Positions 8,678 through 15,977 of a DNA stretch of 64,000 nt are shown piece by piece. This DNA comes from Maledivibacter halophilus. Its GTDB lineage: Bacteria > Bacillota > Clostridia > Peptostreptococcales > Caminicellaceae. The first letter of the stretch is position 1. Each line of letters begins with the position of its first letter. The notes below the pieces were generated by a model. The model saw nothing but the letters and a program-made list of their open reading frames with translations. It was not told the origin of the DNA and did no database searches. The position numbers and the translations under genes are program-made. Location of the stretch: NCBI RefSeq assembly GCF_900167445.1, contig NZ_FUZT01000009.1, positions 201,058 through 265,057 on the forward strand. Reading direction: 5' to 3'.

Positions 8678-8857
8678 GTGCAAACAATAAAAGAAGAAGC
8701 TATACGTATAATATCTAATTTACCAGATGATGTATCAATGGATGATATTATGTATAAGTTGTATGTTATGGATAAGATAAAAAGTGGACAAAGCGATATT
8801 AAAAGCGGGAATTACCTTTCAAGTGATGATGTGAGGAAAGAAATTGAGAAATGGTAA
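8678..8857 (+). CDS. Antitoxin of a ParE/RelE-type pair (cassette 8)
   Basis: 59 residues from GTG 8678; GAGG at 8666-8669 gives proper spacing, better than the GTG at 8669 that overlaps it. A short acidic helical protein (NLPDDVSMDDIMYKLYVMDKI) ending in LSSDDVRKEIEKW, a layout typical of antitoxins that pair with ParE/RelE toxins. Its stop overlaps the toxin start by 7 nt, the usual translational coupling. It appears intact although the toxin is broken. Confidence 0.75.
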   Translation: MQTIKEEAIRIISNLPDDVSMDDIMYKLYVMDKIKSGQSDIKSGNYLSSDDVRKEIEKW

Positions 8858-9139
8858 AATGGTCTAGATTGGCTAGAAATGATCTAAAGCTCATTTATGA
8901 ATATATTGCTCATGATTCAAAAATATATGCAAAAAAAGTTGTGAATGAGATTGTTAACAAATCAGAATATATTGAGTCATTCCCGCAAATGGGATAAGAT
9001 AGTTGAGTAAGTTAACGATCGAAGTATAAGAGAAATTGTTGTATTTTCATATAGAATGATATATGAACTTGTTGAGGAACATGTAGAAATACTTGCATTA
9101 GTACATTTAAAAAGAGATTTCAAATCATTGGATAACTAA
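8851..9139 (+). pseudogene. ParE/RelE-type toxin, frameshifted and with a stop
   Basis: ATG 8851 opens a frame reading VKWSRLARNDLKLIYEYIAHDS, typical of the ParE/RelE N-terminal helices, and goes on to ESFPQMG at about 8997. There the frame ends and the rest of the domain (VNDRSIREIVVFSYRMIYE then ILALVHLKRDF) continues in the +1 frame after an extra in-frame stop. So there is one frameshift and one nonsense codon. The native toxin would inhibit gyrase or cleave mRNA. Toxin-antitoxin cassettes stabilise large integron arrays elsewhere; here that function is lost. Confidence 0.75.
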
Positions 9140-9167
9140 AAATTTAAAATGACTTATTGATATATGA

Positions 9168-9198
9168 CCCTAGTATAATCTCATACTAGGGGTTTTTT
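9168..9198 (+). terminator. Rho-independent terminator after the toxin remnant
   Basis: CCCTAGTAT (9168-9176) pairs perfectly with ATACTAGGG (9183-9191), followed by TTTTTT. With the promoter upstream this makes the toxin-antitoxin unit transcriptionally self-contained inside the array. Confidence 0.85.
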
Positions 9199-9207
9199 GG
9201 CTACAGC

Positions 9208-9293
9208 GCCTAACAAAATATTTGCACAAGGGTGTACGGAAGTATGTTTTGGTTGGGCCGATTCAGAGACGTCGCAAATGCAAAACGTTATAT
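9208..9293 (+). repeat. attC site 9 (short form)
   Basis: R'' GCCTAAC (9208-9214), R' GTTATAT (9287-9293), only 86 bp. The outer parts match attC1 and attC7 (TTTGCACAAGG on the left, GACGTCGCAAATGC on the right) but the central apical region is deleted. Confidence 0.85.
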
Positions 9294-9344
9294 GCCACCT
9301 AATAGGATACGAGTGTCATATGTAGTATAGGAGGAGATTTGTAT

Positions 9345-9911
9345 ATGATGAAAGGGTTACAACTAGAAAGTGAAAGATTGGTGTTAAAAGTACTAGATGA
9401 TTTATATGCGGATAAAGTTTTAGACTATTTCAATAGAAATTCTGATTTTTTAAATAGATGGGAATCTATCAAAACAGCTGAGTTTTATACTTTAGATTTT
9501 CAAAAACAGCAACTCAAAGATGAGCTGAAAAAGATGGAAGAAGGAAAACTTCTTAAAGTATGGATTTTTGAAAAAGAAGACATAGAGTTTGATAATATAA
9601 TAGGGTCAATTGCTCTAAATGAGATTGTGAGAGGATGTTTCCAATCATGTTTTTTAGGCTATAGAATAGATGAAAGTAAAACCAATAAAGGATATATGAC
9701 TGAGGGAGTAAAAAGAATAGTAGAATATGCTTTCAATGATTTAAAACTTCATAGAATAGAAGGTAATATTATTCCTAACAATATTGCATCATTAAAAGTA
9801 GTCGAAAAACTTGGTTTTTACAATGAAGGATTAGCAAAGAGATATTTGAAAATAAATGGGAAATGGCAAGATCATATACATATGGTGTTACTAAATGATG
9901 AAATGGATTAG
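9345..9911 (+). CDS. RimJ/RimL-type GNAT acetyltransferase (cassette 9)
   Basis: 188 residues, ATG 9345 behind AGGAGGAG. RimJ/L features: LESERLVLKVLDD opening, SIALNEI, the CoA loop region KTNKGYMTEGVKRIVEYAF, LHRIEGNIIPNNIASLKVVEKLGF, and a C-terminal HIHMVLL strand. Members acetylate protein N-termini or small molecules; the acceptor is unknown here. Alone in its cassette. A similar RimJ/L-type gene is at 40780 in the decayed part, and this fold is the most frequent cargo of the array. Confidence 0.85.
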   Translation: MMKGLQLESERLVLKVLDDLYADKVLDYFNRNSDFLNRWESIKTAEFYTLDFQKQQLKDELKKMEEGKLLKVWIFEKEDIEFDNIIGSIALNEIVRGCFQSCFLGYRIDESKTNKGYMTEGVKRIVEYAFNDLKLHRIEGNIIPNNIASLKVVEKLGFYNEGLAKRYLKINGKWQDHIHMVLLNDEMD

Positions 9912-9968
9912 AGTTTAGTATAAATTTTCATTAAAGATAATTTTAGGGATTGTTTTGACTGTACGGAC

Positions 9969-10110
9969 GTATAATAAAAGCTTGCAGTTCGTTGCGTAAA
10001 GTAAGTTACTAGGGTAAGCGTAGCACATACCTTCACTGGGAGCAAGCTTCGCCAAGAGAGCATTCCTTACGGGTCCAGTTCAGGCACTTGGGAAAGCCGA
10101 GACGTTAGGT
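9969..10110 (+). repeat. attC site 10
   Basis: R'' GTATAAT (9969-9975), R' GTTAGGT (10104-10110), 142 bp, CTTGC...GGAAAG family. The R'' box is degenerate (AAT instead of AAC) and the match to the start of cassette 9 (TTATATG) is weaker than for neighbours. Confidence 0.78.
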
Positions 10111-10148
10111 AGCATTTTTACTTATGAAAGTATGAGGTGTTATGCATA

Positions 10149-10670
10149 ATGAAAAAAATAATGATAGTTGGTTCGGCAGGGGCAGGTAAGTCGACCCTTG
10201 CACGTAGGTTAAATGAAATAATAGGTATTAAATTATTTCATTTAGATAAGCTGTTTTGGAAACCAGGTTGGGAATGTATATCAAGAGAAGAACTAAAAGA
10301 AAAGATAGGAAGTATTATTACTTTAGATTCATGGATAATTGATGGAAATTATAGTAGTACAATGGAAATGAGGTTAAAAGAAGCAGATACAATTATTTTT
10401 CTAGATTTTCCTTTATGGTTATGTTTATCGGGTGTTATTAAAAGAAGATTTATGTATGAAGGAAAAACAAGACCAGATATAACAGAAGGATGTAAAGAGA
10501 AGTTAGATTGGGAATTTATTAAGTGGATTTTAACTTTTCCCTATAAAAAACGAAAGACAATTCATAAAAAGATAAAGCAATATTCTGAAGAAAGGAATGT
10601 TTTCGTATTTAAAAATAGAAAAGAAGTGGAAGAATTTATTAGTATGGTAAGGAAGAATAGTAATGTTTGA
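10149..10670 (+). CDS. P-loop kinase-like protein, FlaR/adenylate-kinase type (cassette 10)
   Basis: 173 residues, ATG 10149 behind GAGGTG. Walker A GSAGAGKSTLA near the N-terminus, followed by HLDKLFWKPGW, a motif of the topology-modulation (FlaR)/adenylate kinase-related group, then WIIDGNYSSTMEMRLKEADTIIFLDFP, a lid-like region with WLCLSGVIKRRF. Probably a small-molecule or nucleotide kinase in the cytoplasm; no substrate can be assigned. Single gene in its cassette; the following cassette also holds a small P-loop protein of a different type. Confidence 0.82.
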   Translation: MKKIMIVGSAGAGKSTLARRLNEIIGIKLFHLDKLFWKPGWECISREELKEKIGSIITLDSWIIDGNYSSTMEMRLKEADTIIFLDFPLWLCLSGVIKRRFMYEGKTRPDITEGCKEKLDWEFIKWILTFPYKKRKTIHKKIKQYSEERNVFVFKNRKEVEEFISMVRKNSNV

Positions 10671-10710
10671 TTATTATATTATATGAGAGTTTAAGGCGAG
10701 GTAAAACATC

Positions 10711-10858
10711 ACCTAACACCGTGTTTAGCGTAAAGGTGCGCAGAAGAATGTTTTTGGGGTCATTGCGCACCAAATTTCTTGGTTGGGTGCAATCACCGCC
10801 AAGACCGTATTCTTATAAGGTCCAGCTCAGAAACGTCGTAAACACATAAACGTTATCA
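10711..10858 (+). repeat. attC site 11
   Basis: R'' ACCTAAC (10711-10717) complements the start of cassette 10 (TTAGGT at 10105). R' GTTATCA (10852-10858). 148 bp. Inner arms GTGTTTAGCG and CGTAAACAC pair with one extra base. Apical GGGTGCAATCACC motif. Confidence 0.87.
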
Positions 10859-10877
10859 GACAGATGAGGAGAAGATG

Positions 10878-10894
10878 CCACACGTCCTGTGCGG
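10878..10894 (+). repeat. GTCCT-loop hairpin at a cassette start
   Basis: CCACAC and GTGCGG flank a GTCCT loop (one internal mismatch), 20 nt after the start of cassette 11. Same loop as the cassette-end elements but placed at the opposite cassette end. Confidence 0.4.
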
Positions 10895-10979
10895 AAAAAT
10901 GCGGGACGGTCTTCGAAGAGGTTACTGTTCCAGACTAGTTTTATATTACGAAGATTATGTATTATGAGAGGGGAGAAAT

Positions 10980-11471
10980 GTGAAGAAATTTATTTTAGTA
11001 ACTGGAGCACCAGGAGTAGGCAAAACTACATTATGTAAAGAATTATTTAAATCAATAAATGGATGTGCATGGCTTGATTCGGATTGGTGTTGGATGATAC
11101 ATCCATGGATACCAAAAACAACAGAACAAAAGAAATATGTAGAAGGTTCATTTTTACGAGTTTTACGTGGATATTTAGAAAATGAAGATATTCATACTGT
11201 ATTATTTAGTTGGGTAATGAACAGTATGTGGATGTTTGACTTGATTACAGAACCGTTATCTGATTTAACGCTTGATATACGAAAAATTGCTCTTGTTTGT
11301 GCTAAAGAACAGCATATGAAGAGAATGAAATTAGACGGTAGAAGAGATGAACAAGCTAACTTTCCTGATTCAATGGATAATTATTATAAACTTGGGGCCA
11401 GCATTATTGATGTTACCTCATTGTCTAAAAATGAAGCAGCAAAAATAGCATTAAATATTATAGAGATGTGA
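10980..11471 (+). CDS. Small AAA/P-loop NTPase, kinase-like (cassette 11)
   Basis: 163 residues, GTG start 10980 behind GAGGGGAG. Walker A GAPGVGKTTLCKEL, then WLDSDWCWMIHPW, where an acidic residue sits at the end of strand 2 as in small-molecule kinases and shikimate-kinase-like folds; a later helix has KEQHMKRMKLDGRRDE, resembling an Arg-rich lid. A broad-function phosphotransferase, for example an antibiotic or nucleoside kinase, is possible but not proven. Alone in its cassette. Confidence 0.78.
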   Translation: MKKFILVTGAPGVGKTTLCKELFKSINGCAWLDSDWCWMIHPWIPKTTEQKKYVEGSFLRVLRGYLENEDIHTVLFSWVMNSMWMFDLITEPLSDLTLDIRKIALVCAKEQHMKRMKLDGRRDEQANFPDSMDNYYKLGASIIDVTSLSKNEAAKIALNIIEM

Positions 11472-11536
11472 TGCTATAATAATATACCTTTTTATATAAA
11501 ATGAAGTAAGTAACATTTTTGGTGGGAAGTTTAAGG

Positions 11537-11561
11537 GTGCGACGTCCTGTCGCACTCTGAA
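11537..11561 (+). repeat. Cassette-end hairpin element, copy 4
   Basis: GTGCGAC pairs perfectly with GTCGCAC around GTCCT, then CTCTGAA; preceded by AAGTTTAAGG. It lies 20 nt upstream of attC12 and is the best formed copy. Confidence 0.6.
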
Positions 11562-11581
11562 CAAGTGGGTCCTCATCCGTC

Positions 11582-11705
11582 AGATAACAACGTGTTCACA
11601 CAAGGACGTGGTAGGGTCTCCAATAGGGAAAATCAGAGTAGGAGTCAACTAAAGAGCGAGCCACGTCATACCGTCTCAGCACCCGAGTTAGGGACTGCAT
11701 TAGGC
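11582..11705 (+). repeat. attC site 12 (non-canonical R')
   Basis: R'' AGATAAC (11582-11588) and flank mirror the start of cassette 11 over 19 nt (TTATCAGACAGATGAGGA). The R' box is ATTAGGC (11699-11705) instead of GTTRRRY; this assignment is fixed by the next cassette, whose end GGCGTCGCCTAA mirrors TTAGGCGACACC. 124 bp. Inner arms are poorly paired apart from GACGTGG with CCACGTC. Confidence 0.7.
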
Positions 11706-11748
11706 GACACCTACTTTGTAATTCTAACTCAAGAATGGAGAGGATATT

Positions 11749-12573
11749 ATGAATGAAATTGAAGAAATCCTAAAGAAAAGAATTGTCTATGAAGTTAATA
11801 ATATGAAAAGTGTTGATGTGAATAGAAATATTGTGTATAAGAACACCAATGATATGAAGTTAAAAATGGATATCTACATGCCATTAGAATTTGACAATAA
11901 TCTCAAATATCCAGCTGTTATCTTGGTTCATGGAGATGGTCCTGCTGAAATATTAGAGAACATCAAGGATTCAGGACAATATGTTTCATTAGGGCAACTA
12001 ATTGCTGCATCAGGTCTTATTGCAGTCACATTTAACCATAGATCTTCTTATAGACTTACAAGAATGAGAGATGTAGGGGATGATATAGAAGATGCAATAG
12101 AATATGTAAAAGAAAATGCAGAAAGGCTCAATATAAATAAAGACATGGTTGGGCTTTGGGCGCTTTCGGCAGGAGTACCCTATGGAGTTTCTGTCGTTTT
12201 AAAGAATAGACAGTTAAATATTAAGTGCTTAGTTAGCTATTATGGATATCTAGACTTACAACATCGTAAAGAAGAATTTTCAGAGGATATTACATATGAA
12301 AAGCTGAAAGAATTTTCGCCATTAGCTTATTTGATCAATGTTAAAAATGAATTTCCTTCATTATTTATCGCAAGAGCCGGATTAGATCACCCCGTTATTA
12401 ATAGATCAATCGATAATTTCATTTATAAATTGCTTGAACTAAATATTGACTTTGATTTATATAATCACTCAAATGGTGAACATGGATTTGATATATATAA
12501 TGATAGCATAAGAACATGTGAAATTATAAAGTTAACAATTGAGTTTCTAAGGAAACATCTTGGCGTCGCCTAA
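11749..12573 (+). CDS. Alpha/beta hydrolase, dienelactone-hydrolase-like (cassette 12)
   Basis: 274 residues from ATG 11749 behind GGAGAGG. Fold landmarks: PAVILVHGDGPAE (oxyanion region), a nucleophile elbow LWALSAGVPYG with Ser in the x-S-x-G context, an acidic residue around FIARAGLDHPV and a C-terminal His in NGEHGFDIYND. Probable cytoplasmic esterase or lactonase; substrate unknown. The stop codon TAA lies inside the R'' box of attC13, and the last codons are encoded by the cassette's complementary arm. Confidence 0.85.
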   Translation: MNEIEEILKKRIVYEVNNMKSVDVNRNIVYKNTNDMKLKMDIYMPLEFDNNLKYPAVILVHGDGPAEILENIKDSGQYVSLGQLIAASGLIAVTFNHRSSYRLTRMRDVGDDIEDAIEYVKENAERLNINKDMVGLWALSAGVPYGVSVVLKNRQLNIKCLVSYYGYLDLQHRKEEFSEDITYEKLKEFSPLAYLINVKNEFPSLFIARAGLDHPVINRSIDNFIYKLLELNIDFDLYNHSNGEHGFDIYNDSIRTCEIIKLTIEFLRKHLGVA

Positions 12574-12738
12574 CAAAGCACTTATGCTGCGGCACGGTGG
12601 GCCTGGGCAGGGAGCATGCGTACCTTGGGTTGTCGGATGCATTTGCTTCGGAGCAAATGCATCCGGCAACCAACACACCTTCACCGAGAGCGAAACTCTG
12701 ACATGGAGACAGACTCTGTGAGTCCGGGACCGTTATAT
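12568..12738 (+). repeat. attC site 13 with a large internal hairpin
   Basis: R'' GCCTAAC (12568-12574), R' GTTATAT (12732-12738), 171 bp. Centre holds a 20-bp hairpin (12628-12647 with 12652-12671, TCGG loop, one G/T opposition) that is GC-richer than the array. R'' overlaps the stop codon of the hydrolase gene. Confidence 0.84.
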
Positions 12739-12755
12739 GACAGATAGCGCAATGG

Positions 12756-12774
12756 CTACGCCGTCCTGGCGCAG
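12756..12774 (+). repeat. GTCCT-loop hairpin at a cassette start
   Basis: CGCC and GGCG (extended by CT/AG across a mismatch) flank a GTCCT loop 20 nt after the start of cassette 13. Confidence 0.4.
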
Positions 12775-12926
12775 GAGAATGAAATGTATAATATGCCAAT
12801 TTATCGTAATAGTGAAGAATCAGCTATTCTGAAAATTAGTGGGAAATAACGAAGTAAAGTATATTTATATAATTTCAGGAACTTTTCTTATATATTTGAC
12901 GCCTAATAAGTGGAAGGAGTGATAGA

Positions 12927-13463
12927 ATGAAAAAATATCTACATCTATCTGTTTGTATGGCTATAAGTTTGGCACTCTTAGTTGGATGCGGAAATAATAG
13001 TAACAGCAATTTAGCGGAAGGAACAGAAGACACCGTAACGGAAACTGTTTCAAACCAGCCTACTGAGACAACAGACTGGGAACCGACAACATATGAAACT
13101 GTGAACAACTTTGATGGCGTTACCATGACTCTAAAGGAAGGAACAGTTTCCTCTAGTGGTTTGACATTAGCAATTGAGAATAACTCTAATAGTCAGTGTA
13201 TCTATGGCGAATACTTTTGGTTGGAAAAGAAAATTAATGGAAGTTGGTATCAGGTTCCTGTAGCTATTGATGGCAACTACGGATTTAATGATATTGGCTA
13301 TGATTTGGCTTCTGGAGATGATGGCGAATGGGCAGTCGATTGGGAGTGGCTCTATGGAAGTTTAGACACAGGTGAATACCGCATTGTGAAAGATATACAA
13401 GATTTTAGAGGGTCAGGGGAATATGATAATTACTATTTGGTTGTGGAGTTTATAATTTGCTAA
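12927..13463 (+). CDS. Lipoprotein with a bacterial Ig-like domain (cassette 13)
   Basis: 178 residues, ATG 12927 behind GGAAGGAG. Signal peptide with lipobox LLVGC predicts lipid attachment at Cys about 21. A Ser/Thr/Glu-rich linker (residues about 25-60) leads to a beta-rich domain with EYFWLEKKINGSWYQVP and LDTGEYRIVKDI, a pattern of the Big_14-type Ig-like fold found on the surface of Firmicutes. Role unknown. The closest features of the family support a Gram-positive origin of the cassette. Confidence 0.78.
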   Translation: MKKYLHLSVCMAISLALLVGCGNNSNSNLAEGTEDTVTETVSNQPTETTDWEPTTYETVNNFDGVTMTLKEGTVSSSGLTLAIENNSNSQCIYGEYFWLEKKINGSWYQVPVAIDGNYGFNDIGYDLASGDDGEWAVDWEWLYGSLDTGEYRIVKDIQDFRGSGEYDNYYLVVEFIIC

Positions 13464-13560
13464 CCAAACAAAATAAGCATAATTGGTTACTGTTATTAAG
13501 TCATATGATTTATATATTATGCAACAGGAAAGGATAACTTTTCCGTAGTTTTTTATAGGG

Positions 13561-13584
13561 GCTGCCGTCCATGGCGCCTCTGAA
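13561..13584 (+). repeat. Cassette-end hairpin element, copy 5
   Basis: GCC and GGC (with a T/G pair outside) flank a GTCCAT loop, then CTCTGAA; preceded by TTTTTTATAGGGG. It lies 20 nt upstream of attC14. Confidence 0.5.
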
Positions 13585-13603
13585 CAGGAAGTTGCCATCC
13601 GAC

Positions 13604-13740
13604 AGATAACACAGCATTCCTGCAAGGGTGCGGATTAGCAGGTTCAACAAAGCGGCTCGTCCAAACCTAAGATAAGAGCTATCTAAGGCTTGGACGAGCC
13701 TGTAAGGGTTGAGGGTGTCGGGAATGCTTGCACGTTATAT
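13604..13740 (+). repeat. attC site 14
   Basis: R'' AGATAAC (13604-13610), R' GTTATAT (13734-13740), 137 bp. Inner arms GCATTCC and GGAATGC; the centre is a hairpin with GGCTCGTCCAA against TTGGACGAGCC around GAGCTATCTAAGG. A fragment of the same central type recurs at 30605. Confidence 0.84.
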
Positions 13741-13822
13741 AAAATTGTCAACTCATTTCGGAGGTTAACTTAGGACAGAGTAGTGTTAACCAAGTTATAG
13801 TAAATAGCAAAGGAGAATTATA

Positions 13823-14134
13823 ATGAGAAGATTCATGATAGGTCAATATAGTCATTATAATCGTGATAAGCACATAAGGGATTTTAAAGATAATTTTTAT
13901 GGGGTTGAAGCATGTTTATTAGAAGATGATATTGATATACAGAAATTGATTTCAGAAGCTAACAAAGATAAGTTTAATATAGGAATTCATTTCCCATTAA
14001 GAGCAGGAGGATGGAGATTAAGAGATCCTCAGTTTCTATCAAAAGATGATGGAATTAGGAAAAGTTCTTTTGAATACATGAAGGATGAACTTGAATGTTG
14101 CTATAATTGGGTAAATAATTTATTAAAAGAATGA
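13823..14134 (+). CDS. Truncated TIM-barrel, sugar-phosphate isomerase-like (cassette 14)
   Basis: 103 residues, ATG 13823 behind AAGGAG. The sequence resembles the first third of xylose-isomerase-like TIM barrels: GVEACLLEDDIDIQKLISEA followed by FNIGIHFPLRAGGWRLRDP. Family members are 250-300 residues, so this is only the N-terminal part. The frame ends naturally at 14134 and attC15 follows within 45 nt, so the gene was probably cut when the cassette formed. It could be a pseudogene or a reused fragment. Confidence 0.6.
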   Translation: MRRFMIGQYSHYNRDKHIRDFKDNFYGVEACLLEDDIDIQKLISEANKDKFNIGIHFPLRAGGWRLRDPQFLSKDDGIRKSSFEYMKDELECCYNWVNNLLKE

Positions 14135-14177
14135 AAGTATTATTAAGGAATGGTAATTAAGCTGAGTTGACAACTTT

Positions 14178-14308
14178 ACATAACAAAAGCTTATCCTTTT
14201 ACTATGGACAGCACGTTTTTAGGGCAAGCGTAGCACATGCCTTCACTGGGAGCAAGCGTATTCCTTGTGGGTCCAGTTCAGACACGTCGGCAAGCCGAAA
14301 CGTATAAG
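14178..14308 (+). repeat. attC site 15 (one-base loss in R')
   Basis: R'' ACATAAC (14178-14184). Its flank GAGTTGACAACTTTACATAA mirrors the start of cassette 14 over 21 nt, the clearest long arm in the array. R' reads GTATAAG (14302-14308), apparently GTTATAAG with one T deleted, which should hinder excision of the following cassette at this end. Confidence 0.82.
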
Positions 14309-14340
14309 AAAGTTGACTAAAATAATAGGGAGTGATTGTT

Positions 14341-14934
14341 TTGGGTCTAAATCAATATAGAGATGAAGCAAAGAGATTTATGGAGGAAATCAATGCTCAA
14401 GATGAAAATATAAGTATCTTGTTTTCTATGTTTGGAGAAGAATTTAGTATTTTGAAAGAGACATCTTTAGATAGCATGGAAGAATTTAATCATCAGGTAT
14501 ATGATATGTTATTTATACTTTTTGAGATAGCAGCAAAGTTTGAATTGGATTTAGATGCAGAATGGGGTAAGGGAAAAAAACATAAGGAAAAGAAATATTG
14601 TACAAATAGAGAAAATAAAGCAGTAAAATACAATAAACTTGTGAGAGATAAAATACCAGAGATTTGTAATCAAGATGGTAAGGATGTGATTATCAAAGAA
14701 CTATCTAATAAGGAGTATGAAAAGTGTTTATGCGAGAAGTTAATAGAGGAATGTGAAGAATATATAGAAAGTAGAGATATAGAGGAACTTGCAGATGTTA
14801 TGGAAGTTGTATATGCTATAGCTGCAAATAAAGATGTGAATTATTTGGATATTGAATCTCTAAGGCAAAAGAAGAGAGAAAAAAGAGGCGGTTTTGATAA
14901 GAAGATATTACTTATCGAAACAAGGGAAAGATAG
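14341..14934 (+). CDS. MazG-like / phosphoribosyl-ATP pyrophosphohydrolase-like two-domain protein (cassette 15)
   Basis: 197 residues from TTG 14341, favoured because AGGGAG at 14327-14332 is correctly spaced for it and too close to the GTG at 14332. The N-terminal part (EEINAQDENISILFSMFGEEFSI ... DLDAEWGKGKKHKEKKY) looks like a degenerate all-alpha NTP pyrophosphatase unit. The C-terminal part is complete: YNKLVRDKIPEI, then EECEEYIESRDIEELADVMEV with the ExxE...ExxD metal-binding motif, and KKREKRGGF. Likely a nucleotide-hydrolysing house-cleaning enzyme. Alone in its cassette. Confidence 0.8.
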   Translation: MGLNQYRDEAKRFMEEINAQDENISILFSMFGEEFSILKETSLDSMEEFNHQVYDMLFILFEIAAKFELDLDAEWGKGKKHKEKKYCTNRENKAVKYNKLVRDKIPEICNQDGKDVIIKELSNKEYEKCLCEKLIEECEEYIESRDIEELADVMEVVYAIAANKDVNYLDIESLRQKKREKRGGFDKKILLIETRER

Positions 14935-15020
14935 GATATTTTGAGTTTATAAAATCAAAATTGTACAAAAATGGAGATAAAAACTTTACTTGGGAATGGC
15001 TACGTGAGTAGTCAACCATC

Positions 15021-15170
15021 ATATAACAACGTATTTAGCGCAAGGGTGTATGAGAGCACGTTTTTGGGGTAAGTCATATGCACTACATATCTTCACTAGG
15101 TGCAAGTACCTCCAAGGAGAAAGGTTTTATGGGTTTGGTTCAGACACGTCGCAAATACAAACTGTTATCT
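15021..15170 (+). repeat. attC site 16
   Basis: R'' ATATAAC (15021-15027), R' GTTATCT (15164-15170), 150 bp, same family as attC1 (GTATTTAGCGCAAGG and GTCGCAAATAC, with extrahelical A). The flank TAGTCAACCATCATATAAC mirrors the start of cassette 15 (TATAAGAAAGTTGACTA). Confidence 0.88.
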
Positions 15171-15246
15171 AAAATCAAAACTTAGGGTTGATAGACATAA
15201 ATATAAGAATAGGGTAAAATAAAGAAAAAGACATTGTGGTGATAGT

Positions 15247-15975
15247 ATGTTTAAGAATATTGAAGATAAAAAAAGAAAATTGGATAGTTTAAGACCATTG
15301 AAGACTGAGACAGTAAAAAGTATACGTGAGAAGTTATTACTTGATTGGACATATAATTCAAATGCAATAGAAGGAAATACATTGACATTAGTTGAAACTA
15401 AAGTAGTTTTAGAAGGTATTACAATAGGAGGAAAGACTTTAAGAGAACATCTTGAAGTTATTAATCATAAGGAAGCTATATTGTATGTTGAAGAAATAGT
15501 AAAAAATGAAGAACCTTTAACAGAATGGCAGATTAAGAACATACATAGTATAGTACTGAAAGGTATAAATGATAATTATACAGGAATATATCGAGATCAA
15601 AATGTCATTATTTCAGGAGCTATGCACATACCACCAGATTATATATTACTTAATGAATTAATGAGTCAATTTATCGACTGGTACAATTCCAAAGAAGTAC
15701 AGGAAATGAATCCAATTGAAAGAGCAGCACGTGTTCATGGAGAGTTTGTAAAAATACATCCGTTTATAGATGGTAATGGACGAACAGCAAGATTATTATT
15801 AAATTTAGAATTGATGAAATCAGGATATCCACCAATAGTAATAAAAAATAATAGAAGAGTAGAATATTATGAAGCACTTGATAAAGCTCATACAATAGGA
15901 GATTATTCTTATTTTATAACTATTGTAAAACAAGAAATAGAAAATAGTATAGATTTATATTTGAGTTTATTATAA
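15247..15975 (+). CDS. Fic-family AMP-transferase with inhibitory motif (cassette 16)
   Basis: 242 residues, ATG 15247. The active-site loop HPFIDGNGR is at residues 171-179, matching HxFx(D/E)GNGR required for AMP transfer to proteins. Residues 38-44 (SNAIEGN) match the inhibitory (S/T)xxxE(G/N) motif placed N-terminally, so this is a class II, self-inhibited Fic protein. It would modify a protein target with AMP (or another nucleotide), in the cytoplasm, when inhibition is relieved. There is no separate antitoxin gene. Alone in its cassette and followed by a terminator-like hairpin. Confidence 0.9.
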   Translation: MFKNIEDKKRKLDSLRPLKTETVKSIREKLLLDWTYNSNAIEGNTLTLVETKVVLEGITIGGKTLREHLEVINHKEAILYVEEIVKNEEPLTEWQIKNIHSIVLKGINDNYTGIYRDQNVIISGAMHIPPDYILLNELMSQFIDWYNSKEVQEMNPIERAARVHGEFVKIHPFIDGNGRTARLLLNLELMKSGYPPIVIKNNRRVEYYEALDKAHTIGDYSYFITIVKQEIENSIDLYLSLL

Positions 15976-15977
15976 TA

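Noticed and set aside
12524..13126. Minus-strand open frames within the array
   Set aside because: They lie opposite good plus-strand genes or attC sites and have no ribosome site or family features.
54..13584. Guanidine-II (mini-ykkC) riboswitch for the recurring small hairpins
   Set aside because: That riboswitch has two hairpins with ACGR loops directly upstream of transporter genes. Here loops are GTCC(A)T, hairpins are single, and they lie at the 3' end of cassettes before attC.
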